DNA from: an uncultured Clostridia bacterium
Lineage (GTDB): Bacteria; Bacillota; Clostridia; TANB77; CAG-508
Reading direction: 5' to 3'
DNA: 57,309 nucleotides
NCBI GenBank assembly: GCA_948468225.1
Contig: CAOKHH010000007.1
Coordinates: 1 to 57,309 of the forward strand
A program made the translations under genes and the position numbers. Positions 36,880-45,270 of this stretch are shown here, piece by piece (the stretch's first letter is position 1; each line of letters opens with the position of its first letter). The notes under the pieces were generated by a model, which had not been told where the DNA came from, did no database searches, and saw nothing but the letters and a program-made list of their open reading frames with translations.

Positions 36880-37977
36880 ATGGTAGGCTATTTAGTATTA
36901 GAAAATGGTGATGTATTTGAAGGAGAAAGAATTGGCTATATTAAAGATACTATATGTGAAGTAGTATTTAATACATCAATGGCAGGATACACAGAAATAT
37001 TTACAGACCCATCATATTGTGGACAAGGTATGTGCTTAACATATCCTTTAATTGGAAACTATGGAATAATGCCAGAGGATTACGAATCTAAAAAAATGTG
37101 GATGAGTGCAATATTTATACACGAACTTGCACCATTACCTAGCAATTTTAGATGTGAAAAAACATTAAATGAATTCCTAGTAGAAAACGAAGTTCCAGGA
37201 CTAACTAAAATAAACACAAGAAAGTTAACAAAAGTATTAAGGAATGCTGGAACAATGAAAGGAATGTTAACTGATGATATAAAAAATATAGATGCAATAA
37301 TAGAAAAGATAAGAAATGAAAAAATAATAGGCTTGGTAGATAAGGTAACTTGTAACGAAACATATACTGTAAGGGATTGTAGGGGCGAGCATTGCTCGTC
37401 CGACGACCCGCAAAAATTTAAAATAGCCCTAATGGATTATGGAGCAAAAGAAAATATAATTAGATGCTTAGTAAAAAGAAACTGTACAGTAACAGTATTT
37501 CCAGCAAGTACAACTGATATAAATGTGGATGAATTTGATGGAATAATGTTATCAAATGGACCAGGAAATCCAGAAGATTGCGAAGTAGAAATAGAAACAA
37601 TAAAAAAACTATACAATTCAAATAAACCTATATTTGGAATATGTTTAGGTCATCAACTTATGGGACTTGCAACAGGAGCGAAAACTGCAAAATTAAAATA
37701 TGGACACCGTGGGCCAAATCATCCAGTAAAAGATTTAGAAACTGGAAGGGTATATATAACTTCACAAAATCATGGATACTATATAGTAGAAGATTCAATA
37801 AATAGTGAAATAGCTGAAGTTTCACACATAAACCTAAACGATGGAACAGTAGAAGGGCTAAAATATAAGAACAAAAATATAATGACAGTACAATTTCACC
37901 CCGAAGCATGTGCAGGCCCACAAGATTCAGAATATCTATTCGACAAATTTATAAAAATGATAAAAAATAACAAATAA
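36880..37977 (+). CDS. carA: Carbamoyl-phosphate synthase small (glutaminase) chain
   Basis: Hydrolyses glutamine and channels ammonia to CarB for carbamoyl phosphate (pyrimidines, arginine). The 365 residues comprise the N-terminal domain with FNTSMAGYTEIFTDPSY at 29-45, then a linker, then the class I amidotransferase domain (IALMDYGAKENIIRCLVKR; nucleophile in IFGICLGHQLMGLATGA; His/Glu in VQFHPEACAGP). The ATG at 36880 with AGGAGG is preferred; an upstream ATG lies inside the degenerate repeat. The linker residues at about 167-177 (CRGEHCSSDDP) are encoded by an inserted dispersed repeat (37379-37410), kept in frame. carB follows after 54 bases. Confidence 0.96.
   Translation: MVGYLVLENGDVFEGERIGYIKDTICEVVFNTSMAGYTEIFTDPSYCGQGMCLTYPLIGNYGIMPEDYESKKMWMSAIFIHELAPLPSNFRCEKTLNEFLVENEVPGLTKINTRKLTKVLRNAGTMKGMLTDDIKNIDAIIEKIRNEKIIGLVDKVTCNETYTVRDCRGEHCSSDDPQKFKIALMDYGAKENIIRCLVKRNCTVTVFPASTTDINVDEFDGIMLSNGPGNPEDCEVEIETIKKLYNSNKPIFGICLGHQLMGLATGAKTAKLKYGHRGPNHPVKDLETGRVYITSQNHGYYIVEDSINSEIAEVSHINLNDGTVEGLKYKNKNIMTVQFHPEACAGPQDSEYLFDKFIKMIKNNK
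37379..37410 (+). repeat. GTAGGGGC-family repeat inserted in frame within carA, copy 12
   Basis: GTAGGGGCGAGCATTGCTCG then TCCG and ACGACCCG, identical to the intergenic copies, but translated as an 11-residue interdomain linker insert. Confidence 0.92.
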
Positions 37978-37981
37978 TATT

Positions 37982-38007
37982 GTAGGGGCGGGCCCTGTGT
38001 CCGCCCG
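37982..38007 (+). repeat. GTAGGGGC-family repeat, copy 13
   Basis: GTAGGGGCGGGCCCTGTGTC then CGCCCG, four bases after the carA stop and before the carB ribosome site. Confidence 0.9.
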
Positions 38008-38031
38008 TATAAAATAAGGAGATGCAAAAAA

Positions 38032-41000
38032 ATGCCAAAAAACAATAAAATAAAAAAAGTATTAGTAATAGGATCAGGACCAATCGTTATAGGTCAGGCA
38101 GCAGAATTCGACTATGCAGGAACACAAGCGTGTTCAGAACTAAAAAAAGAAGGAATAGAGGTAGTACTTGTAAACTCAAATCCAGCAACAATAATGACAG
38201 ATAAGCATATGGCAGATAAAATATACATAGAGCCATTAACAGTAAAAACATTAATGAAAATAATAAAAAAAGAAAAGCCAGACAGTATACTACCAAACTT
38301 AGGTGGTCAAACTGGATTAAATTTAGCAATGGAATTAGCAGAAACTGGATTCTTAGAGGAAAATAATGTAACATTGCTTGGAACATCACCTGAGGGAATA
38401 AAAAAAGCCGAAGATAGACAAGCCTTCAAAGACACAATGGAAGAAATCGGAGAGCCTTGTATTGCAAGTAAAGTAGTAACAGATGTTGGGGACGCATTAG
38501 ACTTTGCAAAAGAAATTGGGTTACCAGTAATTGTAAGGCCAGCATATACACTTGGTGGAACAGGTGGAGGAATTGCCTACACAATGGAAGAACTAGAAGA
38601 AACGGCAGCTAATGGATTAGATTTATCTAGAGTACACCAAGTGTTAATAGAAAAATGTATAGCAGGTTGGAAAGAAATTGAATACGAAGTAATGAGAGAT
38701 GCAAAAGGAACATGTATAACAATATGTAATATGGAAAACATTGATCCGGTTGGAGTTCATACAGGAGATAGTATAGTAGTTGCACCATCACAAACATTAG
38801 CAGATAAAGAATATCAAATGCTAAGAACCTCAGCAATAAAGATAATATCAGCCTTAAAAATAGAAGGTGGATGTAATGTGCAATTTGCATTAAATCCAAA
38901 TAGTTTCGAATATGCAGTAATAGAAGTAAACCCAAGAGTAAGCCGTTCGTCAGCATTAGCATCAAAAGCAACAGGTTACCCAATAGCAAAAGTAGCAACA
39001 AAAATTGCTATAGGATATTCATTAGATGAAATACAAAACGAAGTAACCAAAAAAACTTATGCTTGCTTTGAGCCAGTGTTAGATTATGTAGTAGTAAAAA
39101 TACCAAAATGGCCATTTAAAAAATTCTTAACAGCAACAAGAACACTAGGAACACAAATGAAAGCAACAGGAGAAGTAATGGCAATAGCACCAAGCCTAGA
39201 AGCAGGACTTATGAAAGCAATACGTTCACTTGAAGAAAATATAGAATGCATGAAAATGCCAAAGTTTGAAAAATTAACTAATATAGAAATAATAAAAGAA
39301 TTAAACAATATAACAAACGAAAGAATATGGGTAATTGCAGAGGCGTTAAGAAGAGGATTAACAATAGAGCATATACATCATATAACTACAATAGATAAGT
39401 TCTTTATAAGCAAAATAAAGAATTTAGTAGATATGGAAAAAACTCTATCTAACGAAAAATTAACACCAGAAATTTTAAGAAGAGCAAAAGAATTAGGTTA
39501 TACAGATAAAACAATAGCAACTTTTGCAGGAACTACAGAAGCGGACATAAAGAAATTGAGAAAAGAAAATAATATTATAGCTAATTTTAAAATGGTAGAT
39601 ACTTGTAGTGCAGAGTTTGAGGCACAAACACCATACTATTATTCAAGCTATGACGAAGAAAACGAAGCAAATATAGATACAGGCAAAAAGAAAATAATGG
39701 TATTAGGCTCAGGACCAATAAGAATTGGACAAGGAATAGAGTTCGACTATTGTAGTGTTCATTCAGTATGGGCATTAAAACAAGCAGGATACGAAACAAT
39801 CATAGTAAATAATAACCCAGAAACAGTTAGTACAGATTTCGATATAGCAGATAAATTATACTTTGAGCCACTAACTAGTGAAGATGTTGAAAATATAGTA
39901 GAAAATGAAAAACCATATGGAGCAATAGTACAATTTGGTGGACAAACAGCAATAAAACTAACAAAAGCATTAACAGAAATGGGAGTTAAAATTCTAGGTA
40001 CATCAGAAAAAAATATGGATAGAGCAGAAGATAGAAAAGAATTTGATGATGCACTAAACAATTGTGGTATACCAAGACCAAAGGGAGAAACAGTATATAC
40101 AGTAGAAGAGGCTATAAAGGTTGCAAACAATTTAGAGTATCCAGTATTGGTTAGACCATCATATGTATTAGGTGGGCAAGGTATGGCAATAGCATATGAC
40201 GACAAAGAAGTTGAAATGTTTATAAATGAAATAAACAAAATAGCACAAGAACATCCAATACTAGTAGATAAGTATATGCTAGGAAAAGAGTTAGAAGTAG
40301 ATGCAATATGTGATGGAGATGATATTTTAATACCAGGAATAATGGAACATTTAGAAAGAGCAGGAGTTCACTCAGGAGATAGTATATCTGTATATCCAAC
40401 ACAAAATATATCTGAAGATCACCAAAAAACAATAATAGAATACACAGAAAAAATTGCAAAAGAATTAAACGTAATAGGTGTATTAAATATTCAATTTATA
40501 ATTTGCAAAGGACAAGTATATATAATCGAAGTAAACCCTCGTTCTAGTAGAACAGTACCATACATAAGTAAAGTAACAAACCTACCAGTAATAGATATTG
40601 CAACAAATGTAATACTTGGTAAGAAATTAAAAGATATGCCTTATGGAACAGGAATATATAGAAGAAGTGAATACATAGCAATAAAAATGCCAGTATTCTC
40701 ATTTGAAAAAATAAAAAATGCAGATACAAGTTTAGGACCTGAAATGAAATCAACAGGAGAAGTGCTTGGTGTATCAAAAGACTTCTCAGAAGCTTTATTC
40801 AAAGCGTTTGTAGGAAGCGGAATGAAGATACCTGAAAACGGAAATGTGTTAATAACAGTAAGAGATAAAGATAAGCCAGAAATATTGCCAATAGCTAAAA
40901 AACTACAACAAAGAGGGTTTAATATATATGCAACTGGGGGTACAGCAAAATATTTGCAAGAAAATGGTGTAAAAGTAAAGATGATAGAAAAGATATGGGA

Positions 41001-41232
41001 AGGTAAAAACAGCATATTAGAGTTAATGCATTCAGGAATTTTGAACTTTATCGTAAATACACCAACAAAGGGAAAAGAAGAAAGTAGAGATGGATTTAGA
41101 ATAAGAAGAACAGCAGTAGAATGCAAAATTCCATGCTTTACAGCAATAGATACAGTAAACGCTTTAATGGATGTTATAGAGCATAATAAGAAAGAAGAGC
41201 AAATAGAAGCGGTAAATATAATAGATGTGTAA
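38032..41232 (+). CDS. carB: Carbamoyl-phosphate synthase large chain
   Basis: Makes carbamoyl phosphate from bicarbonate, ammonia and two ATP. The 1066-residue length is standard. Two homologous ATP-grasp halves are visible: VLVIGSGPIVIGQAAEFDYA near residue 10 and IMVLGSGPIRIGQGIEFDYC near residue 555. Glycine-rich loops are RPAYTLGGTGGGIAY and RPSYVLGGQGMAIAY, and metal sites are VIEVNPRVSRSSALASKATG and IIEVNPRSSRTVPYISKVT. The C-terminal MGS-like allosteric domain starts near 935 (GNVLITVRDKDKPE; GFNIYATGGTAKYL). GGAG precedes the ATG. A 21-bp inverted repeat follows the stop. Confidence 0.98.
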   Translation: MPKNNKIKKVLVIGSGPIVIGQAAEFDYAGTQACSELKKEGIEVVLVNSNPATIMTDKHMADKIYIEPLTVKTLMKIIKKEKPDSILPNLGGQTGLNLAMELAETGFLEENNVTLLGTSPEGIKKAEDRQAFKDTMEEIGEPCIASKVVTDVGDALDFAKEIGLPVIVRPAYTLGGTGGGIAYTMEELEETAANGLDLSRVHQVLIEKCIAGWKEIEYEVMRDAKGTCITICNMENIDPVGVHTGDSIVVAPSQTLADKEYQMLRTSAIKIISALKIEGGCNVQFALNPNSFEYAVIEVNPRVSRSSALASKATGYPIAKVATKIAIGYSLDEIQNEVTKKTYACFEPVLDYVVVKIPKWPFKKFLTATRTLGTQMKATGEVMAIAPSLEAGLMKAIRSLEENIECMKMPKFEKLTNIEIIKELNNITNERIWVIAEALRRGLTIEHIHHITTIDKFFISKIKNLVDMEKTLSNEKLTPEILRRAKELGYTDKTIATFAGTTEADIKKLRKENNIIANFKMVDTCSAEFEAQTPYYYSSYDEENEANIDTGKKKIMVLGSGPIRIGQGIEFDYCSVHSVWALKQAGYETIIVNNNPETVSTDFDIADKLYFEPLTSEDVENIVENEKPYGAIVQFGGQTAIKLTKALTEMGVKILGTSEKNMDRAEDRKEFDDALNNCGIPRPKGETVYTVEEAIKVANNLEYPVLVRPSYVLGGQGMAIAYDDKEVEMFINEINKIAQEHPILVDKYMLGKELEVDAICDGDDILIPGIMEHLERAGVHSGDSISVYPTQNISEDHQKTIIEYTEKIAKELNVIGVLNIQFIICKGQVYIIEVNPRSSRTVPYISKVTNLPVIDIATNVILGKKLKDMPYGTGIYRRSEYIAIKMPVFSFEKIKNADTSLGPEMKSTGEVLGVSKDFSEALFKAFVGSGMKIPENGNVLITVRDKDKPEILPIAKKLQQRGFNIYATGGTAKYLQENGVKVKMIEKIWEGKNSILELMHSGILNFIVNTPTKGKEESRDGFRIRRTAVECKIPCFTAIDTVNALMDVIEHNKKEEQIEAVNIIDV

Positions 41233-41239
41233 TTAAGCC

Positions 41240-41347
41240 GTAATAAACCAGTTATATATTTATGGACTTTCAAGCGATTGGAGAGCTCTTAGGGAATCCG
41301 TTGCCGTTCAAGCTCTGATAAAAAATAATATATAACTGGTTTATTAC
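41240..41347. repeat. Long inverted repeat, 21-bp perfect arms
   Basis: GTAATAAACCAGTTATATAT plus T (41240-41260) is perfectly complementary to 41327-41347. The 66-base centre has an inner AGAGCT/AGCTCT stem and the motif AGGGAATCCGTTGCCG, which resembles the centre of the element at 7873-7978. It starts seven bases after carB. The remaining gap to 41540 holds only a promoter. Confidence 0.75.
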
Positions 41348-41420
41348 TACTCTACTAGTTTAGTAATTTATATATTTGAAAAATGGTAATAAAATGTCAA
41401 TTTTTGTAAATTAAAATATA

Positions 41421-41449
41421 TTGCAAGATAAAAAATAATATGCTAAAAT
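41421..41449 (+). promoter_or_regulatory. Candidate promoter of the Rpn-family gene
   Basis: TTGCAA, 17-base spacer, TAAAAT, about 90 bases upstream of the start codon. Confidence 0.5.
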
Positions 41450-41540
41450 TTAACATATTTTGATATCAATAAATTAAGTCTAATGGCAATTCTGCCAAAA
41501 AATTTCCAATGAAGTAAAAAATAAACAAAAGAAAGAAGTG

Positions 41541-42461
41541 ATGCGTATAGAATTATTGAACCCCAAAAACGATTATGTATTTAAAAGAATATTTGGGCAC
41601 ATAGGTAATGAAGAGATAACAAAACAAATGTTACAAACGATAATAACATATGAAATAAAAGATATAAAACTAAATGAAAGTAAACTATTAGAAAAGGATT
41701 TATTAGATGACAAACTAGGAATAGTAGATATATATGCGAAATTAAATGAAAATATAAATGTAGATATAGAAATGCAAGTAGCAAAAAAAAGTAATATAGA
41801 AAAGAGAATGTTATATTATTGGAGCAAATTGTATACAAAAGAATTAAAGGCAGGAGAAGACTATAGTAAATTACATAAAACAATAGCAATATTGATAGCA
41901 AATTTTAAAATAAATGAATTAAAAGAAATACCTAAATTCTGCACAAAATGGCAAATAAGAGAAGAAGAATATACATCTGTCATATTGACAGATGTATTAG
42001 AAATATATATAATAGAAATACCAAAAATAAAAGAAGATAAGGGAATAGCAAGAAAAGAATTAAAAGAATGGCTAACATTTTTGGAAAATCCAGAGAAGAT
42101 GGAGATGATAGGAATGAGCAGCGAAAATAAAGAAGCAATAAAAAAAGCCAAAAAGGTATTAGAAGAAATAAGTGCAGATGAGCATGAAAGGTATTTAGCA
42201 CATTTAAGAGAGAAGTATATAAGAGATTCAAAATCAATAGAAAAATATGGATATGATAATGGATTAGATGACGGAATAAAACAAGGAATAGAAAAAGGAT
42301 TACAACAGGGAATAGAAAAAGGATTTAAAAATGGACTAGATGACGGAATAAAACAAGGAGTAGAAAAAGTAGCTAAAGCAATGTTAAAGCAGAAATTTAC
42401 TATAGAAAATATAATGTCTGTAACAGGATTGACAAAAGAAGAAATAGAAAAATTAAAATAA
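41541..42461 (+). CDS. Rpn-family PD-(D/E)XK nuclease (transposase-like)
   Basis: Rpn proteins are nucleases of the PDDEXK_2 group, linked to recombination and phage defence. The 306 residues begin with LLNPKNDYVFKRIFG, the family N-terminus. Catalytic residues are visible in KLGIVDIYAKLNENINVDIEMQVA (Asp, Glu, Gln). The C-terminal quarter has short repeats: GLDDGIKQGIEKG, LQQGIEKGFKN, GLDDGIKQGVEK, a variable region typical of Rpn. An in-frame internal ATG (42114) with GGAG nine bases upstream could make the C-terminal 115 residues alone; in studied Rpn genes an internal product acts as inhibitor. It has its own promoter and terminator and no adjacent transposon ends. Confidence 0.88.
   Translation: MRIELLNPKNDYVFKRIFGHIGNEEITKQMLQTIITYEIKDIKLNESKLLEKDLLDDKLGIVDIYAKLNENINVDIEMQVAKKSNIEKRMLYYWSKLYTKELKAGEDYSKLHKTIAILIANFKINELKEIPKFCTKWQIREEEYTSVILTDVLEIYIIEIPKIKEDKGIARKELKEWLTFLENPEKMEMIGMSSENKEAIKKAKKVLEEISADEHERYLAHLREKYIRDSKSIEKYGYDNGLDDGIKQGIEKGLQQGIEKGFKNGLDDGIKQGVEKVAKAMLKQKFTIENIMSVTGLTKEEIEKLK
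42101..42116 (+). promoter_or_regulatory. Possible internal ribosome site and start in the Rpn gene
   Basis: GGAG at 42101-42104, nine bases, in-frame ATG at 42114. The product would be the C-terminal 115 residues, starting MSSENKEAIKK. Confidence 0.4.
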
Positions 42462-42492
42462 ATAATTATGTAAATATTGATATCAAAATTAA

Positions 42493-42527
42493 AACAGGGT
42501 GTTAGGTTAAATACATCCTGTTTTTTT
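42493..42527 (+). terminator. Intrinsic terminator after the Rpn gene
   Basis: AACAGGGTGT pairs with ACATCCTGTT (one G-U) and is followed by seven T. Confidence 0.8.
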
Positions 42528-42558
42528 GAAAAAATATGCAACAAAACGAGTAAAAATG

Positions 42559-42587
42559 TTTCATATTTTAAAATTTTATGATAGAAT
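42559..42587 (+). promoter_or_regulatory. Candidate promoter of argS
   Basis: TTTCAT, 17-base spacer, TAGAAT. The -35 match is weak. Confidence 0.35.
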
Positions 42588-42599
42588 ATATTTCTAACC

Positions 42600-42623
42600 G
42601 TAGGAGCGAGCATTGCTCGTCTG
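42600..42623 (+). repeat. GTAGGGGC-family repeat, copy 14
   Basis: GTAGGAGCGAGCATTGCTCG then TCTG, 18 bases before argS. Confidence 0.85.
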
Positions 42624-42641
42624 TGAAAAGGAGAGAAAAAG

Positions 42642-44351
42642 ATGATTAATATAAAAGAAGAAATTGCAAAGGCAATTGCTACATCTATAAATTTAGATGA
42701 AAAAGAATTAGTGAATTATATAGAAATACCACCCAATAGTGATTTAGGTGATTTCGCATTTCCTTGTTTCAAACTAGCAAAAGAACTAAAAAAAGCACCA
42801 CCAATGATAGCAAATGAAATAAAAGAAAATATAACTATAGATACAAACATATTAGAAAAAATAGAAATTCAAGGTGGATATTTGAATTTTTATATTAACA
42901 AACAAACACTTGCAAAAGAGGTATTAACAGAAGTAGATAGCAAAAAAGAAAAATATGGTTCAGTAAATATTGGAAAGGAAAGAAATGTTGTAATAGAATA
43001 TTCATCTCCTAATATTGCAAAGCCATTTCATATAGGGCATTTGCGTTCAACAGTTATAGGTGGAGCATTATATAAAATAAATAGTTTTTTAGGATATAAT
43101 ACAGTTGGAATAAACTATTTAGGAGATTGGGGATTACAGTTCGGAAAGGTAATGGCTGGACTTGAGTTATGGAAATCAGAATATAATTTAGAAGAAAATA
43201 CAATAGATGCAGTTTTGAAAATATATATAAGATTTAACAAAGAAGAAAAAGAAAATCCAGAAATGACAGACTTAGCAAGAAAGGCTTTCAAAAAACTTGA
43301 AGATGGAGATGAAGAGGCTAAAAAAACTTGGGAATGGTTAAGGTCTTTAAGTTTAGCAAATTATGAAAAAACATATAAGTTATTAAATGCAAAGTTTGAT
43401 TCATATAATGGAGAAGCATATTATAATGATAAAATGGATCCAATAGTAGAAGAATTAAAACAAAAAAAATTATTGGTCGAATCACAAGGGGCACAAGTTG
43501 TTGATTTAGAAGAGTTCGGAATGCCACCTTGTATAGTAATTACTTCTGCTGGTACTACAATATATGCAACTAGAGATATAACAGCTTTAATAGATAGAAT
43601 AAAAACATATAATTTTGAAAAAATGGTTTATGTAGTTGGAAGTGAACAAAAACTACACTTTAGCCAGATATTTAAAGTTGTAGAATTAATGGGATATGGA
43701 GATTATGTAAAAAAATGCGAACACGTTCCATTTGGACTAGTTGTAGATAAAGATGGAGAAAAGATAGGGTCTAGAAAAGGAAATTCAGTTTCATTAGAAG
43801 ATATATTAAACGAAGCAATAGAGAAAGTTAAAAATATAATAAATGAAAAAAATCCAGATTTAGAAGACAAAGACGAAGTAGCAAGAAAAGTTGGAGTAGG
43901 TGCAATAATATTTAACGATTTATCAAATAGCAGAATTAAAGACGAAATATTTGATTGGGATATGCTATTAAATTTCCAAGGAGAAACAGGACCATATATA
44001 CAATACATATATGTAAGAACAAAGAGTGTATTAAGCAAAGCTGGGTATATACCAAATATAAATGATGTGGACTTTTCTAAAATAACAGAAAAAGAAGCAT
44101 TTAATATAATTAAGTTATTATATTCATTTAGTGACGTTGTAATTCAATCAGCAGAGAAAAACGAGCCATCAATTATATCAAGATATTTAATAGATTTAGC
44201 TCAAAGTTTTAGCAATTACTATAATGGGTACCATATAATAACAGATGAAAAAGCAGTTCAAGATGCAAGATTATATTTAACTTATGCTGTAGGAACTGTG
44301 CTAAAAACTGGAGCAGAGTTACTGGGTATGGAAATGCCTGAGCGCATGTAA
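42642..44351 (+). CDS. argS: Arginyl-tRNA synthetase
   Basis: Charges all arginine tRNAs. The 569 residues have the N-terminal Add-1 domain (NYIEIPPNSDLGDFAFPCFK), class I HIGH motif in SSPNIAKPFHIGHLRST near residue 126, and INYLGDWGLQFGKVM. The KMSK-equivalent loop is in GEKIGSRKGNSVSLEDIL, and the DALR anticodon-binding domain is at the C-terminus. The enzyme looks complete. It uses CGC for its next-to-last residue, showing that other CGN codons are read as Arg in this genome. Confidence 0.97.
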   Translation: MINIKEEIAKAIATSINLDEKELVNYIEIPPNSDLGDFAFPCFKLAKELKKAPPMIANEIKENITIDTNILEKIEIQGGYLNFYINKQTLAKEVLTEVDSKKEKYGSVNIGKERNVVIEYSSPNIAKPFHIGHLRSTVIGGALYKINSFLGYNTVGINYLGDWGLQFGKVMAGLELWKSEYNLEENTIDAVLKIYIRFNKEEKENPEMTDLARKAFKKLEDGDEEAKKTWEWLRSLSLANYEKTYKLLNAKFDSYNGEAYYNDKMDPIVEELKQKKLLVESQGAQVVDLEEFGMPPCIVITSAGTTIYATRDITALIDRIKTYNFEKMVYVVGSEQKLHFSQIFKVVELMGYGDYVKKCEHVPFGLVVDKDGEKIGSRKGNSVSLEDILNEAIEKVKNIINEKNPDLEDKDEVARKVGVGAIIFNDLSNSRIKDEIFDWDMLLNFQGETGPYIQYIYVRTKSVLSKAGYIPNINDVDFSKITEKEAFNIIKLLYSFSDVVIQSAEKNEPSIISRYLIDLAQSFSNYYNGYHIITDEKAVQDARLYLTYAVGTVLKTGAELLGMEMPERM

Positions 44352-44370
44352 TTTTAACGAAATTAAATTT

Positions 44371-44396
44371 GTAGGGGCGGGCCCTGTGTCCGCCCG
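44371..44396 (+). repeat. GTAGGGGC-family repeat, copy 15
   Basis: GTAGGGGCGGGCCCTGTGTC then CGCCCG, identical to copy 13, between argS and the cyclophilin gene. Confidence 0.9.
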
Positions 44397-44417
44397 TAAA
44401 ATAAAGGAGGAATAAAA

Positions 44418-45263
44418 ATGAATAAGGATGACAACACAAATAAAACCGTAACATACGAAACAAAATCTGGAAAGAAAAAATATCTAGTTATTGTTTTAAT
44501 TGTACTAATGGCTGTTGCTGTTGCCACAGGTTTGGTACTTTGGAACAATAACAAAGAAAGAGCAGATCAAGATAATCCAATTTCTAACCAAGAAGTTGAA
44601 AATAAAGAAAATATAGGGAATAAAGAAAATGATTTAAATAAGGAGAATGAAGATATGAATAATGATGAAGAAATGCAAAATCCAATTGTTACAATGAAAA
44701 TTAAAGACTATGGAATAGTAAAGATTGAATTATACCCAGATATTGCACCAAATACAGTTAAAAATTTTATTAGCTTAATAAATGAGAAATATTATGATGG
44801 ATTGACTTTCCATAGAATAATAGATGGATTTATGATACAAGGTGGAGATAAATCAGGAACAGGTTCAGGTGAAACAGATTTTACAATACCAGGAGAGTTT
44901 TCTGAAAATAATTTTACAAACAATTTAACACATGCAAAAGGTGTTATATCTATGGCAAGAAGAGATTATACTTATTATGGAAAGACAACAGAAGGTTATA
45001 ATTCAGCTGCAACTCAATTCTTCATAATGTTAGAAGATACACCAAGTTTAGATGGGCTTTATGCACCATTTGGAAGAGTAATAGATGGAATAGACATAAT
45101 AGAAAAAATAGGAAAAGTAGAAACTGGTTCAAACGATAGACCTAAAAAAACTGTTGTTATAGAAAGTGTTACAGTTGATACTTTTGGAAAAGATTACGGA
45201 GAACCTGAAAGATTAGTGCCATTTGACATAAATGGATATGTAAATAGTTTAAGAGGAAATTAA
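44418..45263 (+). CDS. Membrane-anchored cyclophilin-type peptidyl-prolyl isomerase
   Basis: Catalyses proline cis-trans isomerisation, here on the outer face of the membrane. The 281 residues have one N-terminal helix (about 23-43), a charged Asn/Glu/Lys linker to residue 90, then the cyclophilin barrel: VKNFISLINEKYYDGLTFHR, IIDGFMIQGGDKSGTGSG, IPGEFSEN, KGVISMAR, SAATQFFIML, LDGLYAPFGRVIDG. The catalytic Arg in FHRII and the FMIQGG segment are intact. AGGAGG lies eight bases before the ATG. It probably acts as a secretion foldase. Confidence 0.94.
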   Translation: MNKDDNTNKTVTYETKSGKKKYLVIVLIVLMAVAVATGLVLWNNNKERADQDNPISNQEVENKENIGNKENDLNKENEDMNNDEEMQNPIVTMKIKDYGIVKIELYPDIAPNTVKNFISLINEKYYDGLTFHRIIDGFMIQGGDKSGTGSGETDFTIPGEFSENNFTNNLTHAKGVISMARRDYTYYGKTTEGYNSAATQFFIMLEDTPSLDGLYAPFGRVIDGIDIIEKIGKVETGSNDRPKKTVVIESVTVDTFGKDYGEPERLVPFDINGYVNSLRGN

Positions 45264-45270
45264 AGTTAAT

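Noticed and set aside
40641..41273. Long minus-strand reading frame (210 codons) across the end of carB
   Set aside because: It is an antisense shadow of carB with no ribosome site and low-complexity composition. The same holds for long antisense frames opposite mreB, pgk, the Rpn gene and purL.
4715..41347. Long inverted repeats as integron attC sites
   Set aside because: No RYYYAAC/GTTRRRY core pair, no integron integrase, and the neighbouring genes are core housekeeping genes.
42462..42641. T-box riboswitch upstream of argS
   Set aside because: The gap is only 180 bases, taken up by the Rpn terminator, and no T-box consensus is seen.
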